In this document: positions 33,931 to 45,570 of the stretch, piece after piece
How the letters are laid out: every line of letters starts with the position of its first letter
Position numbering within the stretch: the first letter of the stretch is position 1
Source of the DNA: Odobenus rosmarus divergens
Lineage: Eukaryota; Chordata; Mammalia; Carnivora; Odobenidae
Assembly: GCF_000321225.1 (NCBI RefSeq)
Contig: NW_004450944.1
Location: 1,129,299 to 1,193,298, forward strand
Length of the DNA stretch: 64,000 bases
Direction: 5' to 3'
Program-made: the position numbers and the translations under genes
Notes under the pieces: generated by a model
The model's input: the letters and a program-made list of their open reading frames with translations, nothing else
The model's database searches: none
Told to the model about the DNA's origin: nothing

Positions 33931-34599
33931 AACAGTAGGGGCCTCATCCAATTACCCATTGGCACAAACACAACCTTGACCCAGGGTTGACAACCATTAA
34001 AGGCTGCTTCTGGGGAGAAACGGCAAATCATAACCGGTCTGATACTATGATTTCATGGAAGTTCGGAGAAGTTGTGCGACATCTTGCCGGGGAAACACGG
34101 TCCTAGGGAGGACCAGCCTTGCATCTAGGATCCGCCATGTATCTTCTCTGAAACCTAGGATTCTGTTTTTATGTTAGCAAATGTAGATTATAAAGACAAT
34201 TTAAAAGAGGTTGTGCAAAGTAACCATGTGTTATTTGCACATAATAAGCATCCAGTATGTGGCCGCTATCAGTACAGACACTTATTAGTAATGCAAAAAT
34301 CATCTCAAAGCACTGAGACTGGCACTGTGTCTAGCTGTGAGCTGAGGGTCTGGAGACTAGGTTCTGCCATCCTGGCCTGTGCAGGATTGGGTTGTGACCC
34401 CAGACCCTGCACTGGGGAGGAGGACGTGACCCTCCCCCTAGACTCAGTGGATCTCCCCCAGGACTCAGAACCAGCTAGGGCAGGAGGAGCTAAATGCACT
34501 GATTAGTGCTGGGAGGAGGGGGGCTCATTTTGTGCATGGAAGTATGAAATCCTGGGGTTGGAAGGGACCTGAGAAATCATGTGTCCCTACCATCCAAAC
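33931..34599. other. Unique sequence, no gene recognised
   Basis: Nothing is recognisable except a possible MIR-related phrase 'ggttggaagggacctgagaa' (34556-34575) leading into the next element. Confidence 0.4.
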
Positions 34600-34700
34600 C
34601 AACATTCATAAGTCTTTATTAAGTCCCCACTCTGTGCTAAGCACTGGAGATGTGAAGGTACACTAAATCTACTGCAGAAATTAAGTTCACTAAGGTGTCC
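34600..34700 (-). repeat. L2 3'-end fragment, reverse strand
   Basis: 'cattcataagtctttattaa', 'gtccccactctgtgctaagc' and 'actggagatgtgaaggtaca' match the reverse-complemented L2 terminus (tttattgagcacctactgtgtgc... cactggggatac). Confidence 0.62.
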
Positions 34701-35294
34701 CAAGTGCAACAACAAGGCTCATTCAAAGGCATGGTGGGTATGCAAAGGAGAAAGTGGACCATCCAGCACTGGGGTGTCCTGGAGCAGCATCATTGAGAAA
34801 TGGCCATCACCCCCAAGGGGTGTTTGAATTCCTTCAAAACACCACCAGCAAATTATGCCCAGCATTGGCCCAAATACTTCCAGTGATAGTGGACCTGCCA
34901 TCTTTCTGTCTCTGTATTAAAAATTAAAGCAAAAAATGCTCTTTCTTATACAGAACAGAACTTGGCCTCCCCAAACTGTACCTGTTCAGGTCCTGGTCCT
35001 ACTGCTCAGGACTCTAAAAAAATAGTCCACTGAGACTCTCATTCCTGCAGGTAAATGGAGTGCCACCCCAAATGCCCCTTCTCCAGATCAAACAGCATCC
35101 AGCCTCCTCTGCAGAACAGGGCTTTGACATCATGCCTGCCCCTCACTCCCAAGCTCACCTTTACCCCTTTGCCAGAGTATGGCGCTGAGAGCAACCATGC
35201 ATATCCCAGGGTGTCTACCTAGCAGGGAGGAGAGCAGGATTACTCCACTCTGCTTCAGAAATCTATTCCTTTAGAAAGACATGAAATCTGAACA
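34701..35294. other. Unique sequence, no gene recognised
   Basis: Nothing recognisable is seen. Confidence 0.4.
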
Positions 35295-35522
35295 AGGCTG
35301 ACATAGACTTAAATCTCATTTGTCCCATAGCAGCCGCGTGACCTTGGGCAAATTAGCTGGTCTCCCTGAGCCGTGTATTCTTGATCTGTAAAACAAGGAT
35401 GAGGGGACTGTCAACTCGAAGGATAGCTACGAAAATGAGATAATGCATGCAAATGCCCAGTACAGTGCCTGCCACACAGACCTGACATAGCACTTGACAC
35501 ACATTAGCTACTCAGTATATAC
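35295..35522 (+). repeat. MIR SINE, forward strand
   Basis: 'agccgcgtgaccttgggcaa', 'attagctggtctccctgagc', 'gatctgtaaaacaaggatga', 'aaatgagataatgcatgcaa', 'agtacagtgcctgccacaca' and 'cacattagctactcagtata' give one of the better preserved MIR copies in the window. Confidence 0.8.
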
Positions 35523-35689
35523 AGTGCAGACCCAGGGAAGCTAAGAGCCACTTACAAGTGGGATGCTCTTGAGCCACATCTTCTCCATCTCATACTTCTG
35601 TAGAAAGGCTTTCACCAAACTAAGAGCCTGATGTTAGATATTAATCTCAATCAAATTTCATCTTTTAAGATATGACCCATTATTAAAGG

Positions 35690-36110
35690 CTCTCAGACCT
35701 TTGTGAATCCTGCTTCTGCTCTTGCATGATTGAAGCAGAGTTGGCTATAGTGACAGCAAAACACATGCTCATCCACTTCACCTTCCATGTGTGGCCACAT
35801 AGCTGAGTTCTGGCCAATGATACCTGGGCAGAAGTGATATGCACCACTTCTAATCCTGCCTCTTTCAAATCTCTCTTGTGGTCCTCCACCCTTTCTTCTT
35901 CCCCATCTGTGTGGAGGGGAATACCTGAGGTCCCAGCAGATGGTGAGTTGAAGACAGAGGTCCCTAGGCCCCTGAGTCGCTGTATGGAAGGGTGTCTGCT
36001 GGACACTGCATCGGACCTTGCAAGAGTAAGAAAGGACCTTCCATGGTGCTAAGCCACTGAAATTTGAGGTCTTACCTATTACAGAAGCTACAACTATCTT
36101 AAATAATTCA
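35690..36110 (+). repeat. MaLR-like LTR relic (MLT1-type), forward strand
   Basis: 'gtggccacatagctgagttc', 'tggccaatgatacctgggca', 'gaagtgatatgcaccacttc' and the terminal block 'gtgctaagccactgaaattt' then 'cttacctattacagaagcta' resemble a mammal-wide LTR of the MaLR/ERVL kind. It is a solo, degenerate LTR, and no internal retroviral genes are present. A 220-codon minus-strand open frame (35693-36355) covers it and is rejected as a gene. Confidence 0.5.
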
Positions 36111-37014
36111 ACAAGGTCATTTCTGCCCATCCTTCCAGCTTTATGGGATCCAAAGATGGGTGTGCATGCTTTCAGCGGCCTCATCCAAGTCACAGGGAAG
36201 ATGTTGAACAATGGAGCCCTGTAGTGAACCACCAGCCATGGCCTCGTGGGGAACCCACTTAATGCTACAAGGTGGCAGGAACTAGTGGCAGACACTGGCG
36301 GCAGACACTGAGCACCATGAGTGCATGCAGGGCTTTTGATGCAGGCTCCATGCATGTAGTCACCTGTTTGCCACGCACTGTTAGAGCTGAACAGGATGAA
36401 CTAAAAGTCACTAAATCCAGAAATTTCCATGGACTTGTCCAAATTCTGACAGCTGGTTAGTGGCTAACCTGAAGTCTTTTTGTTTTTTAGCCCAGGAGAT
36501 TTCCCCATAGGCAGACATTCTGGTAGAATGAGTCAAGGTCACATAAAGGGTAGTCTCCCTTCCATCACTTGCTGCTCAAAGGACTCACCCAAATCACCTG
36601 AATGCAGAGAATAAGAGTAACTCCCTCCTTCCCGGAGTGATGCCTGGAACATTTGCCTCCAATAGAACACCCAAAGACATGTCCGCTGGCAACAGGCTTC
36701 AATCAGCAACCAAATCCAAGACCTGCCTAAAGGCAAACTGTGAACCGAGAATTAACATCTTTGTCCCTATTGCTAGGAAACGAGAACTTGGTAATTATAT
36801 CACCCCTAATGAGAGACCTGCATTTCCAGACTTTTACATGTTTTTTAATCTGTAAATATTAGCTTTCCCATTGAAGCAGCTTACTTTCAATCTCCTGTGC
36901 TTTTCAGTGTTTAATTAAAAGGCTCCCAGCACTCATTGTACACTGCCCTCTAAAAGTTGGCTCAAAATAAGCTTCCTTTGACACCACAGCCTTTCCCTTT
37001 CTCAATGTTCTCTC
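36111..37014. other. Repeat-free sequence, possible conserved element
   Basis: No repeat or exon is recognised. The block 36620-36960 is non-repetitive, contains 'gtgtttaattaaaaggctcc' and other AT-rich transcription-factor-like words, and could be regulatory. A 13-bp-period pair of 'ggcagacactg' lies at 36287-36310. Confidence 0.4.
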
Positions 37015-37210
37015 TGAGAGGCAGCTTGGGGTCCTGACAGGTGAGTCAGAGTTCTGGTGCTGGCCTCAGCCACTGCTGAACACTGAAGCCTGGCCAGCCT
37101 CATTTTCCAGATCTGGACAACTGGGAAAAGGTAACACCACCATCCTCACAGCATTCTTAACAAGGATGGAACGAGATCCCAGGACCTTGCACACAGCACA
37201 TGCTCTTCCT
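37015..37210 (+). repeat. MIR SINE, forward strand
   Basis: 'gagaggcagcttggggtcct', 'gacaggtgagtcagagttct', 'gcctcattttccagatctgg', 'acaactgggaaaaggtaaca', 'cattcttaacaaggatggaa' and 'ggaccttgcacacagcacat' fit MIR order with substantial decay. Confidence 0.58.
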
Positions 37211-37479
37211 TTTTTTTTTCTTTTTACATAATTATTAAATAAGCTAAGTGTTAGCAAAGAGATGTTTAATGAGAGGTTTTAACAGATGCTGTCAGTGGGT
37301 GAACCACATCCCCTCCCTTGACCAATGCAGAGTATACCTGCCTGACTCCTATCTGCCAGCACCTGCACCTTTGTGCCCAAGGGCTCTTTCTGGCTGTCAG
37401 AGCCAACTTTGTCCGTGTACAGAAATTCTAGGGGCTCAATGGACCCAGGAAGCCCTCTCGGTCACTGGTTGATGGGAGC

Positions 37480-37712
37480 TGTGGTGAACATTCCACTTCC
37501 TCACTCTCATGTGTGTTCTGTGCTGCCTCCATATCCCCAGAGGGCCAGGGCTCCATTTGTTAGTTACAACTGCCCTGATGATGTGTTCTTTCCCAGTGCT
37601 CTTCCCTTCCTTGTCTAACTTTGCTGCTCCACAAGCTGCATGCCAAACAAATTACTTGTCCTTGAATCCTTGACCCTGGGCCTGCTTCTAGAAGAACCCA
37701 AACTAAGACAGA
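37480..37712 (+). repeat. Unclassified dispersed repeat, copy C (3' end)
   Basis: This ends with 'gccaaacaaattacttgtcc', 'ttgaatccttgaccctgggc' and 'ctgcttctagaagaacccaa' then 'actaagaca'. It is the best-preserved end of the family seen also at 3590, 21150, 59020 and (reversed) 26795. Confidence 0.5.
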
Positions 37713-37870
37713 TGCACTGTGCGTGAATACACATCTCTGCATTCCAGACTAGATAACTGTGAATCCTGCTTCTGCTATCTTCTGTACTGACCGCTCTCCT
37801 TGCCAGCATCCATAATGTTGATGTAAGATAAATCGAGGTTGTCATCTAAGTCAGTAGAAGTAACTGAATT

Positions 37871-38080
37871 GGGGCGCCTGGGTGGCTGAGTCGTTAAGTG
37901 TCTGCCTTCGGCTCAGGTCATGATCCCAGAGTCCTGGGGTCAAGCCCTGCATTGGGCTCCTTGCTCAGCGGGAAGCCGGCTTCTCCCTTTCCCACTCCTC
38001 CTGCTTGTGTTCCCTTTCTTGCTGTGTTTCTCTCTCTCTGTCAAATAAATAAAGAAATAAATATCTTAAAAAAAAAAAAA
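37871..38080 (+). repeat. Can-SINE (SINEC), forward strand
   Basis: Head 'ggggcgcctgggtggctgag', 'tgccttcggctcaggtcatg', 'ctcctgcttgtgttcccttt', a CT-rich run and an A14 tail. A 15-bp target-site duplication is at 37856-37870 and 38081-38095 ('agaagtaactgaatt' / 'agaagtaactggatt', one mismatch). It is near-consensus and relatively young. Confidence 0.95.
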
Positions 38081-38339
38081 AGAAGTAACTGGATTGGAAA
38101 GAAACCCACCACCTTCATGATAGTAGTTGTTTCTGGGAATGGTGGGTGAGGAGTGATTAGGATTGGTGACAAGGACAGTACAGCCATATCACATGTAGTG
38201 TTGTGTTGACTTTTACTAAAAAGAGACAAAATGAAAGGTTACTGACAAAGTCAGTTCTGGTTGGTGATTACACAGAATATGTTAAATTATCTTGGGGCTT
38301 TTCTATATTTTAAAGTGTTTTAAGTAAAAATAAAATGCA

Positions 38340-41333
38340 CAAAAAATTTATCAGGATTTGTGGGATGCAGCAAAAGCAGTACTTAGAGGGAATTTTATAA
38401 TATTGTGTGCATATATTAGAAAAGAAGAGAGATTCTAAGTCAATCATCTAAGCTTTCACTTTAGGAAACCAGAGAAAGAAAAACAGACTAAATCCAAAGT
38501 AAGCAGAAGGAAAGAAATAATAAAATTAGAGCAGAAATAAATGGCAGAAAAAGAAAACTGGAAAACAGTAGAGAAAACAAAACCAAAGCTGGTTCTTCGA
38601 AATGATTGTTAAAATCGATGAATCTCTAGCCATGATATAAGAAAAAAAAGAGAGAAGACACAAATCACTAATATCAGAAAGAGGGGCCATCACCACTGAT
38701 CTTAGGGACATAAAAGGATAATGAAGGGTTATCATGAATAACCTTTGTCCACAAATTGACAACTCAGATAAAATGGATCAATTTCTTGAATGATAAAATC
38801 TACCAAAACTCACATAAGGAGAAACAGACAATCTGAATAGGCCTGTATCTATTAAAGAAATTGAATCAATAAGTAATAACCTTCTAAAAGACAAAGCTCC
38901 AGGCCCAGGTTTGCTCACCAGTGAATAATGCTAAATATTTTAGGAAGAAATTATACCAATTCTCCACAATCTCTTCCAGAAAATGTAAGTACACAGAATA
39001 CTTCCTAGCTCATTCTATAAGACCAATTACCCTACTACTAAACCAGACAAAGAAATTATAAGAAGGGAAAACTACAGAATATCTCTCATGAACACAGATT
39101 TAAAAATTCTGAATAAAATATTAGCAAATCCAATCTGAGAATGTATAAAAAAATATACATCATGACCAAGTAAGATTTATTCTAGGTTCAACATTTAGAA
39201 ATCAATTACTGTAATCCATCACATCAACAGACCAAAGGAGAAAAATCATATGATCATATTAATAAATGCAAAAAAAAAAAAAAAAGCATTTGACAAAAGC
39301 TAACATCCATTCATGGTGGAAAAAAAAAAAAAACTCTTAGCAAATTCTCAACCTGGTAAAGAACAACTACAAAAACAGTCTATGGCTAACATCATACTTA
39401 ATGGTGAGAAAATAGGTACTTTCTTAACTCCCAGCATTCCTGGCCTTTCCTGAATATGGACTGAATCTGCTCTGTAGCCAGAGCTACACAAGGAAGGGTG
39501 GGTGGCAAGGGAATATAGGTAGAGCACCCACAACTCCATGTCACATGGAGGATTTAACAGTAAAAGTAATGATGAGAAACTAGGTGCTTTTCCCTCTAAT
39601 ATGAAGGCAAGGATGTACCTGCTCACCACTCCTATTTGACATCATACTGGAAAAGTCCAAGTCAATTCAATAAGACAAGAAAAATAAATAAAAGGCACAC
39701 AGATTTGGGAAGGAAGAAATACACTGTCTTTTTTCAGAAATTAGATGCAAGAAACCCCAAAGAATCAAAACAAAAACAAAACTCCAGGAACTAATAAGTG
39801 ATTATAGCAAGGTTGCAGGACACAAAGTTCATATACAAAATTATATTGTTCTCCAATATACCAGCAATAAACAATCAGAATTTGAAATTACAAACACAAT
39901 ATCATTTATAGTAGTACCCCCCAAAAAAAGAGAACTACATAGGTATAAATCTAATAAAACATGTGCAAGATCTATATGAAGAAAACAAAAAACTCTGATG
40001 AAGGAAATCAAAGAACTAAATAAATATAGAGATATTCCATGTTCATGGATAGGAAGACTCAATATTAAGATGGCAGTTCTTCTCAACCCGATCTACAATC
40101 TCAATACAACCCCAGTCAAAATCCCAGCAAATAATTTTGCAAATATCAACAAACTGATTCCAAAGTTTATACGGAGAGACAAAAGACCCAAAATAGTCAA
40201 CATAATACTGGAGAAGAACAAAGAAAATTGATACTATCTGACTGCAACACTTACCATAAAGCAACACTGATCAAGAAAGTGTGCTATTGGTGGAAGAACA
40301 GACACATAGATTAATGGAACAGAATCGAGAACTCAGAAACAGACTCATGCAAATACAGGTGACTGATCTTTGATAAGGAAACAAAGGCAATTTAGGGCAA
40401 AAGAGCAGCCTTTTCAACAAAAAGTGCTGGAACTAGACATCCATATGCAAAAAAATGAACATAGACACTGACATCACACTTTTCATAAAAATTAACTCAA
40501 AATGGATCATAGGCCTAAACATAAAATGCAAAACTATAAAACCTTTAGAAGATAACACAAGGGAAAATCTAGGTGACCTTGGGTTGGGGGATGACCTTTT
40601 AGATCCAACACCAAAGGTATGCTCCATGAAAAAAATAACTGATATGCTGGATTTCTTTAAAATTAAAACTTCTGCTCAGTGAAAGTTATCGTCAAAAGAA
40701 TGAGAAGACAAGCCACAGACTGGGCAAAAATATTTGCAAAAGACTATCTGATAAAAGACCGTCAGACAACATATACAAAGAGCTCTTAAAACTCAACAAT
40801 AAGAAAATGTACAACCTGATTAAGAGAGGGGCAAGAGTCCTGGATAGATACCTCACAAAAGAAGGTTTACAAGTGGTGTATAAGCATATGAAAAGATGCT
40901 CAATATCATGTCTTTAAGGAACTGAAAATTAAAACAACAATGATACCACTATACACCTATTATAATGGCCAAAATCCAAAACATTGATAACCCTAAATTC
41001 TGGTGAGGATGTGGAGCAACAGGAACTCATTTATTGCTGGTGCAAATGTGAAATTGTACAGCTACTTTGGAAAACAGTTTGGCAGTTTCTTACAAAACTA
41101 AATATACTTTTACCATATAATCCAGCAGTTGTACTTCTTGGTATTTACCTGAATGAACTGAAAACTTAAATACCTGCACATAAATGTTCTTAGTAGCTTT
41201 ATCCTTAATTGCCAAAACTGGGAAGCACCTGAGATGTCCTTCAGGAGGTGAATGGATAAACAAACTGTGGTACATCCATACAGTGGCATATTATGCAGTG
41301 GGAAAAAAAAAAAAAAGAAACAAGCTAGAAGCC
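38340..41333 (+). repeat. Defective L1 LINE: ORF2 middle to 3' region
   Basis: The largest element, 5'-truncated. It starts within ORF2 after the endonuclease ('gggatgcagcaaaagcagta', 38362) and runs through reverse transcriptase ('agctggttcttcgaaatgat'; the peptide stretch MKEIKELNKYRDIPCSWIGR at 39998) to the L1MA-like 3' part ('aactgggaagcacctgagat', 41216). Reading frame is destroyed by many stops, and the catalytic FADD-type motif is missing where expected (about 39725-39745, after 'acactgtcttttttcagaaa'). It also carries a ~144-bp insertion at 39424-39567 and two internal A runs. The element cannot move by itself. Confidence 0.93.
39424..39567. other. Unidentified ~144-bp insertion within L1 ORF2
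   Basis: The non-L1 sequence is flanked by imperfect ~24-bp direct repeats of the same L1 segment: 39399-39423 ('taatggtgagaaaatagg') and 39568-39591 ('taatgatgagaaactagg'). The insert has no A tail and matches no family I recognise. Confidence 0.6.
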
Positions 41334-43684
41334 AAGTTAGTGGTACTGAAGACAGTTTGGCTCTCACTAGGGAGCCCGCAGGGATGGGTTACTATTTTCC
41401 TTATTAGCTCTGCAGCACAGGATTTTGGAGGGTTACCACAGAGATATAACAGCTCCTTAGACCCTTATCCCTTTTCTCCCACCACCCCACCAGCGCTCTC
41501 CTAGATTACAGACAAGAGCCTCATCGACCTAACTGACAAACAGGTGCTCAGCAGGTGTGCGGGAGGGCAGGTGATCAGATGGTTCTGGTATGCTGGAAGC
41601 AAAGTATGGGGTGTGTTGTTGCTCTTAAATTTACAGTTGGTATCTCTGAGCTTCCACCAGTCAGAACCCAGCCACTAACATCACCCCCTCCAACACACAA
41701 CCACCCAACGCTGGTTAAATGCAAAACCAGTGTCAACCTTTCTCTCCTTTCCTGCTCCCCAAAGGAAGCCAGCCATGTCCGCATGGAAAGGTCTTGTTCT
41801 TTGTCAACTCAGACACTCAGATCAGTGAGGCATTCTGTTTAATAAGCTCTGATTCATTCAGAGATCTCTGAACTTACCCACTACACAGATTAAATCCATC
41901 AGTTGTTCTGACTTTAGGTAGATATAATTTATGGACAAAAGGAAGAATGCAAGAGATTTAGAAGTCCTTGGAAGGAAATGGGTTCTGATTTGTTTTTGGT
42001 GAATTTTGGCTATGACTAATCATTATTCTTGTGGGGTCCTAAGGAGTCACTTACATATGCCAACAAAATGTGTACAGAATCACATGAGATAGAAGTCATT
42101 CATAAGTGTTTCACAAGTACACCTCTAAGAGAGAAATCCAGCTAAATCTACCTGTTTGAGAGGTGCTATGCTATTCTCCCCATATATGGTTTTGCTTGTG
42201 TGGGCTTTTCTTTTTACAGAAGAAGAAATTAAATAAAAACAAGAAACAATATAAAGACAAAAATTTGGTACTATGCTCCTATAGGCCTTCAAAGTGAAAG
42301 ATGAGTGAGGCTTGACCCTCAGACCTGGGATGGCTGCCCAGTGAGATCACATGGCTCGCTTGACACAGGATGGGGTCCCAGACCTAAGGGAAGCCACAGT
42401 GTGCTTAAGGGGCATCACGCCTGCCAGTGACAGTGGATGCCATGGTGGAGACACAAACAGCAGCTGAATAGGTACGTCTGTACTGTGGAGAGGAGTGCTC
42501 ACTTAGAGGTAATAAGCCCAATTTTTTAAGGAAGCTGCTTTGAATTCCAGAAAGCCACAACCAAACAACATCTTCACTCTGGCTGTGCACTCATCTCTGG
42601 GCATGATGAAGGTAAGGGGGGTGGTCAGCCATGGGATGAAGGCTGCAAATCACTCTGTGGTGGGGATAGGTAGGGGCAAAGACCTAGGAGTGGTTTGCTG
42701 TCTATACTACCTGTCACTCCCGAACAGGCAATGGGTCAGGAGGAACCCGATGTGGAAGGTCTCCCAGATCAGCTTTCTATGTCACTCAGAAACAGTCCCT
42801 GTACAAACCAGACCTCCCTGAAATGAAGGCCTCCTTTTAAAAGTTCAATTTATCCCTCCTGAAGGTGGTGAAAAGTCACTTCTCCCAACTCCATCAGATG
42901 CCTTTTGTATGCTCAAAAGCCGGCATTTTCCTTTCACAGCAGAGCGGATGGTGCCCAGACACTTGGGGACTCGCCAAGCTCAACTGACTTCTTTTTCCCA
43001 ATGATCATTTCACATTTTGAAAACAGGGGGCCACTGGGCTCAACCTTGAAGTGAGGAGACTTCTTAGGGCACCAATGACAGAGCCTTTCAGGGAAACCTC
43101 CACCGCGTCAATTTGGGAGTTAGACGTGTGCACAGAACACTGCCCTGAAAATACAGCAGGTCCCTGTGTTGGCCTCACTGATGTGCCTTCGCCATCATGT
43201 GGTGAAGTGGCGGTGAGGAGTTTTCCGGAATCACGACATGAGAGGCAGGCATGGCCAACAGCTGCACCCCAAGAGCAGTGGGAAGAAGGCAGAGGAGAAT
43301 GGAGACAGGGAACAGATCCCACACCACACAAAGCACCACGGCCCACCTGGCATCTGTCAGCCACTTGCAAACCCATCTCTCAGTCACACCAACCATGGAG
43401 CAGGGTCATGCCATGATAACCCAGATGCCCTCTGGCATCATCATCCTGGACACTCAGATACACTTGCTTGAACCCTCACCTCACATGAAAATTCCGGGAA
43501 ACCCAGAGTTCCTTGAGGGCATTACGTTGGCCCAGTCCCTTCTCGCTTCCTTCTGACTTCTGACTCTCAGACTCTCCTGTCTTTCCTCTATGTATTCTCT
43601 CCCCTTTCTCTCCTCTCCACAATGGCACAGCCCATTTGCTTCTGATCATCCCATAAAACCATCAGTCTTACAGGGACAATATTC
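41334..43684. other. Unique sequence, no gene recognised
   Basis: About 2.3 kb without a recognised repeat. Overlapping open frames at 43005-43556 on both strands show no domain. 41850-42260 is AT-rich and non-repetitive. Confidence 0.42.
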
Positions 43685-44040
43685 CTGCAATATTTATTGA
43701 GCGCTTACTGATTGCCAAGCATTGGCAATATACAGGGGAGCCAAATAAAGAAACAATTCAATAAATGATTAAAATTTATTGTAAGCGTTCTGAAGGAAAG
43801 AGGGATCTATGGAGGAGAAGGAAAAAGAGGAACCTGACTTAATCAAGGGCTCAAAGTCAGCCTCTCAGAGGAGCTAATTCTTACACTGCGGTATGAAAGG
43901 TAAAAAAAAAAAAAAAAGGCAGCTACAGTTAGTGTGAAAATGTGAGCATTACACAGGAGGAGACATCATGTGCAAAGGCCCCATGGTGAGTAGGCTCAGG
44001 TAGTTTGAGGAGCAGAAGAAAACTGGTAGAGCTGCAGTAT
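43685..44040 (-). repeat. L2 LINE 3' region, reverse strand
   Basis: 'caatatttattgagcgctta', 'ctgattgccaagcattggca', 'gcctctcagaggagctaatt', 'acacaggaggagacatcatg', 'tgcaaaggccccatggtgag' and 'gtttgaggagcagaagaaaa' follow reverse-complemented L2. A 16-A run (43902-43917) interrupts it without a recognisable inserted body. Confidence 0.75.
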
Positions 44041-44924
44041 ATGAGCCAACCCCTCCTCCGTGCTCCCCGATCACCCCTCATACACACTTTTTACCCCTCT
44101 TCTTCCTTTTGAAGCTCCCCAATATCCCAGTGCCAAAACTTCTGCCACATATTGGCAGAGGGTTATGCTCTGTTTATCTCACTCTGAGACACCCTCTGAG
44201 GACTGTTTTTCCATATTTGCTGCTCACGTTGTTATTCTGTCTACCCATCTCTCTGATCTGTCTTTTGGAACTTGACCTCTTTCTTTTCAGGGGGAATTCT
44301 CATCCCCCACCTGTCCTCTAATCCTGTCAGCCAGAAAGAGAGCTGCTATCTTCTGATGGGACCCCACTCTTCTGGCTGCAGTGATTGGTCAAGGGTGGAC
44401 ATGTGGCCAATGCTGGGCCAAAAACAGTCCCTCACTTCCCTGGCCATTGCAACTGCTGTAACCAATCAGTACCCTTTCTTGGGGTTTTTCTAACCGGAGC
44501 CGAGAAGCGGGTCTTTCTAGAGGCTGGGAAGAGCAAGGCCAATACAATGAGAAGTGCAGCCATACAACCATGTACAGGCCTTTGCTCCAGCAGCTGGCCA
44601 CTGGCCACAAAGTTCCTGACAGCAGCCAGCCTGAACCTGGAGGGAAGACATCCCCTGGAGATGCCTATGTGGGTAGCAGGGCCTCTGATCCACATGAACA
44701 CATGGATTGTTTTGCCCCATGGAGAGCAGGCGTTCTTTTCTACATTTGCGCAGAAGTCTGAGAGACACAGAGGAGAGAGTCAGGCTCCATGGTGCCAAGA
44801 GTAGGAGGTGAAATTCTGCTTGGGCCCTTTTGGCTGGGCTTGTTGAAGGGAAATCAGAGGAGACTACTCACAGCCTCTGAAGAATCACAGGTCAGACAGA
44901 AGACCTATTAGTGGCTCAGCACAA
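44041..44924. other. Unclassified sequence with CCAAT-like words
   Basis: The stretch 44325-44500 has 'gcagtgattggtcaagggtg', 'gtggccaatgctgggccaaa' and 'gtaaccaatcagtacc', a pattern that recalls an old mammalian LTR/MER element, but I cannot assign it. Open frames (44385-44804 plus; several minus) overlap in all phases and have no domain. Confidence 0.35.
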
Positions 44925-45170
44925 ATCCATGTCTGCAGCTTCCCTTCCCCAGTCGTGTAACTTGGGGCCAGGCACTGAATCTCTCTGGGCCTCAGTTTCC
45001 TCATCTGGGCAAATACAAGTGATATACTGTGTTAGCACATGGGTCCTAATAATAGTCCTCACTTCATATAGAGTATGAGGACTGAGTGAGCTGATGTGTG
45101 TCATGTTCTTGGAACCACATCTGCCACATGGCAGGTACTCACAATAAATGTTAGCTACTATCATCCCTCT
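44925..45170 (+). repeat. MIR SINE, forward strand, hit by SINEs at its end
   Basis: 'ccagtcgtgtaacttggggc', 'ctctctgggcctcagtttcc', 'tcatctgggcaaatacaagt', 'gactgagtgagctgatgtgt', 'catctgccacatggcaggta' and 'actcacaataaatgttagct' span the MIR. The last bases 'ctactatcatc' reappear at 45557-45567, after two SINEs. Confidence 0.82.
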
Positions 45171-45180
45171 CTCTCTCTCT

Positions 45181-45358
45181 TTTTAATATTTTATTTATCC
45201 ATTCATGAGAGACAGAAAGAGAGAGAGAGAGAGAGGCAGAGGGAGAAGCAGGCTCCCCAAAGAGTGGGGAGCCCGATGTGGGACTCGATCCCAGGACCCC
45301 AGGACCATGACCCAAGCCGAAGGCAGACACTTAACTGACTGAGCCACCCAGGTGTCCT
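45181..45358 (-). repeat. Can-SINE (SINEC), reverse strand (first of stacked pair)
   Basis: 'ttttaatattttatttatcc', GA-rich body 'gagagacagaaagagagaga', 'ggcagagggagaagcaggct', 'gggactcgatcccaggaccc' and head complement 'gccacccaggtgtcct'. It is probably inserted into the pyrimidine-rich tail end of its neighbour ('ctctctcttttt' / 'ctttctcttttt' on either side). Confidence 0.92.
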
Positions 45359-45369
45359 CGCTTTCTCTT

Positions 45370-45557
45370 TTTAAACGATTTTATTTATTTATTTGTCAGA
45401 GAGAAAGAGAGAGAACAAACAGGGGGAGCTGCAGGCAGAGGGAGAAGCAGGCTCCCCGCTGAGCAAGGAGACCGACGTGGGGTTCGATCCCAGGACCCTG
45501 AGATTGTGACCTGAGCTGAAGGCAGATGCTTAACCAACTGAGCCACCCAGGCGTCCC
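45370..45557 (-). repeat. Can-SINE (SINEC), reverse strand (second of stacked pair)
   Basis: 'aaacgattttatttatttat', 'ggggagctgcaggcagaggg', 'ggggttcgatcccaggaccc' and head complement 'gccacccaggcgtccc'. The repeat 'ctactatcatc' (45155-45165 and 45557-45567) flanks the pair as a whole. This SINE therefore landed first and the 45181-45358 copy entered its tail later. Confidence 0.92.
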
Positions 45558-45570
45558 TACTATCATCTCT

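Noticed and set aside
35693..36355. 220-codon minus-strand open frame
   Set aside because: Much of it lies antisense to an LTR-like repeat, and no domain or splice context is recognised.
39998..40231. L1 reverse-transcriptase-like peptide as an active gene
   Set aside because: It is a short remnant of ORF2. Surrounding frames are full of stops, the catalytic motif region is lost and the element is 5'-truncated.
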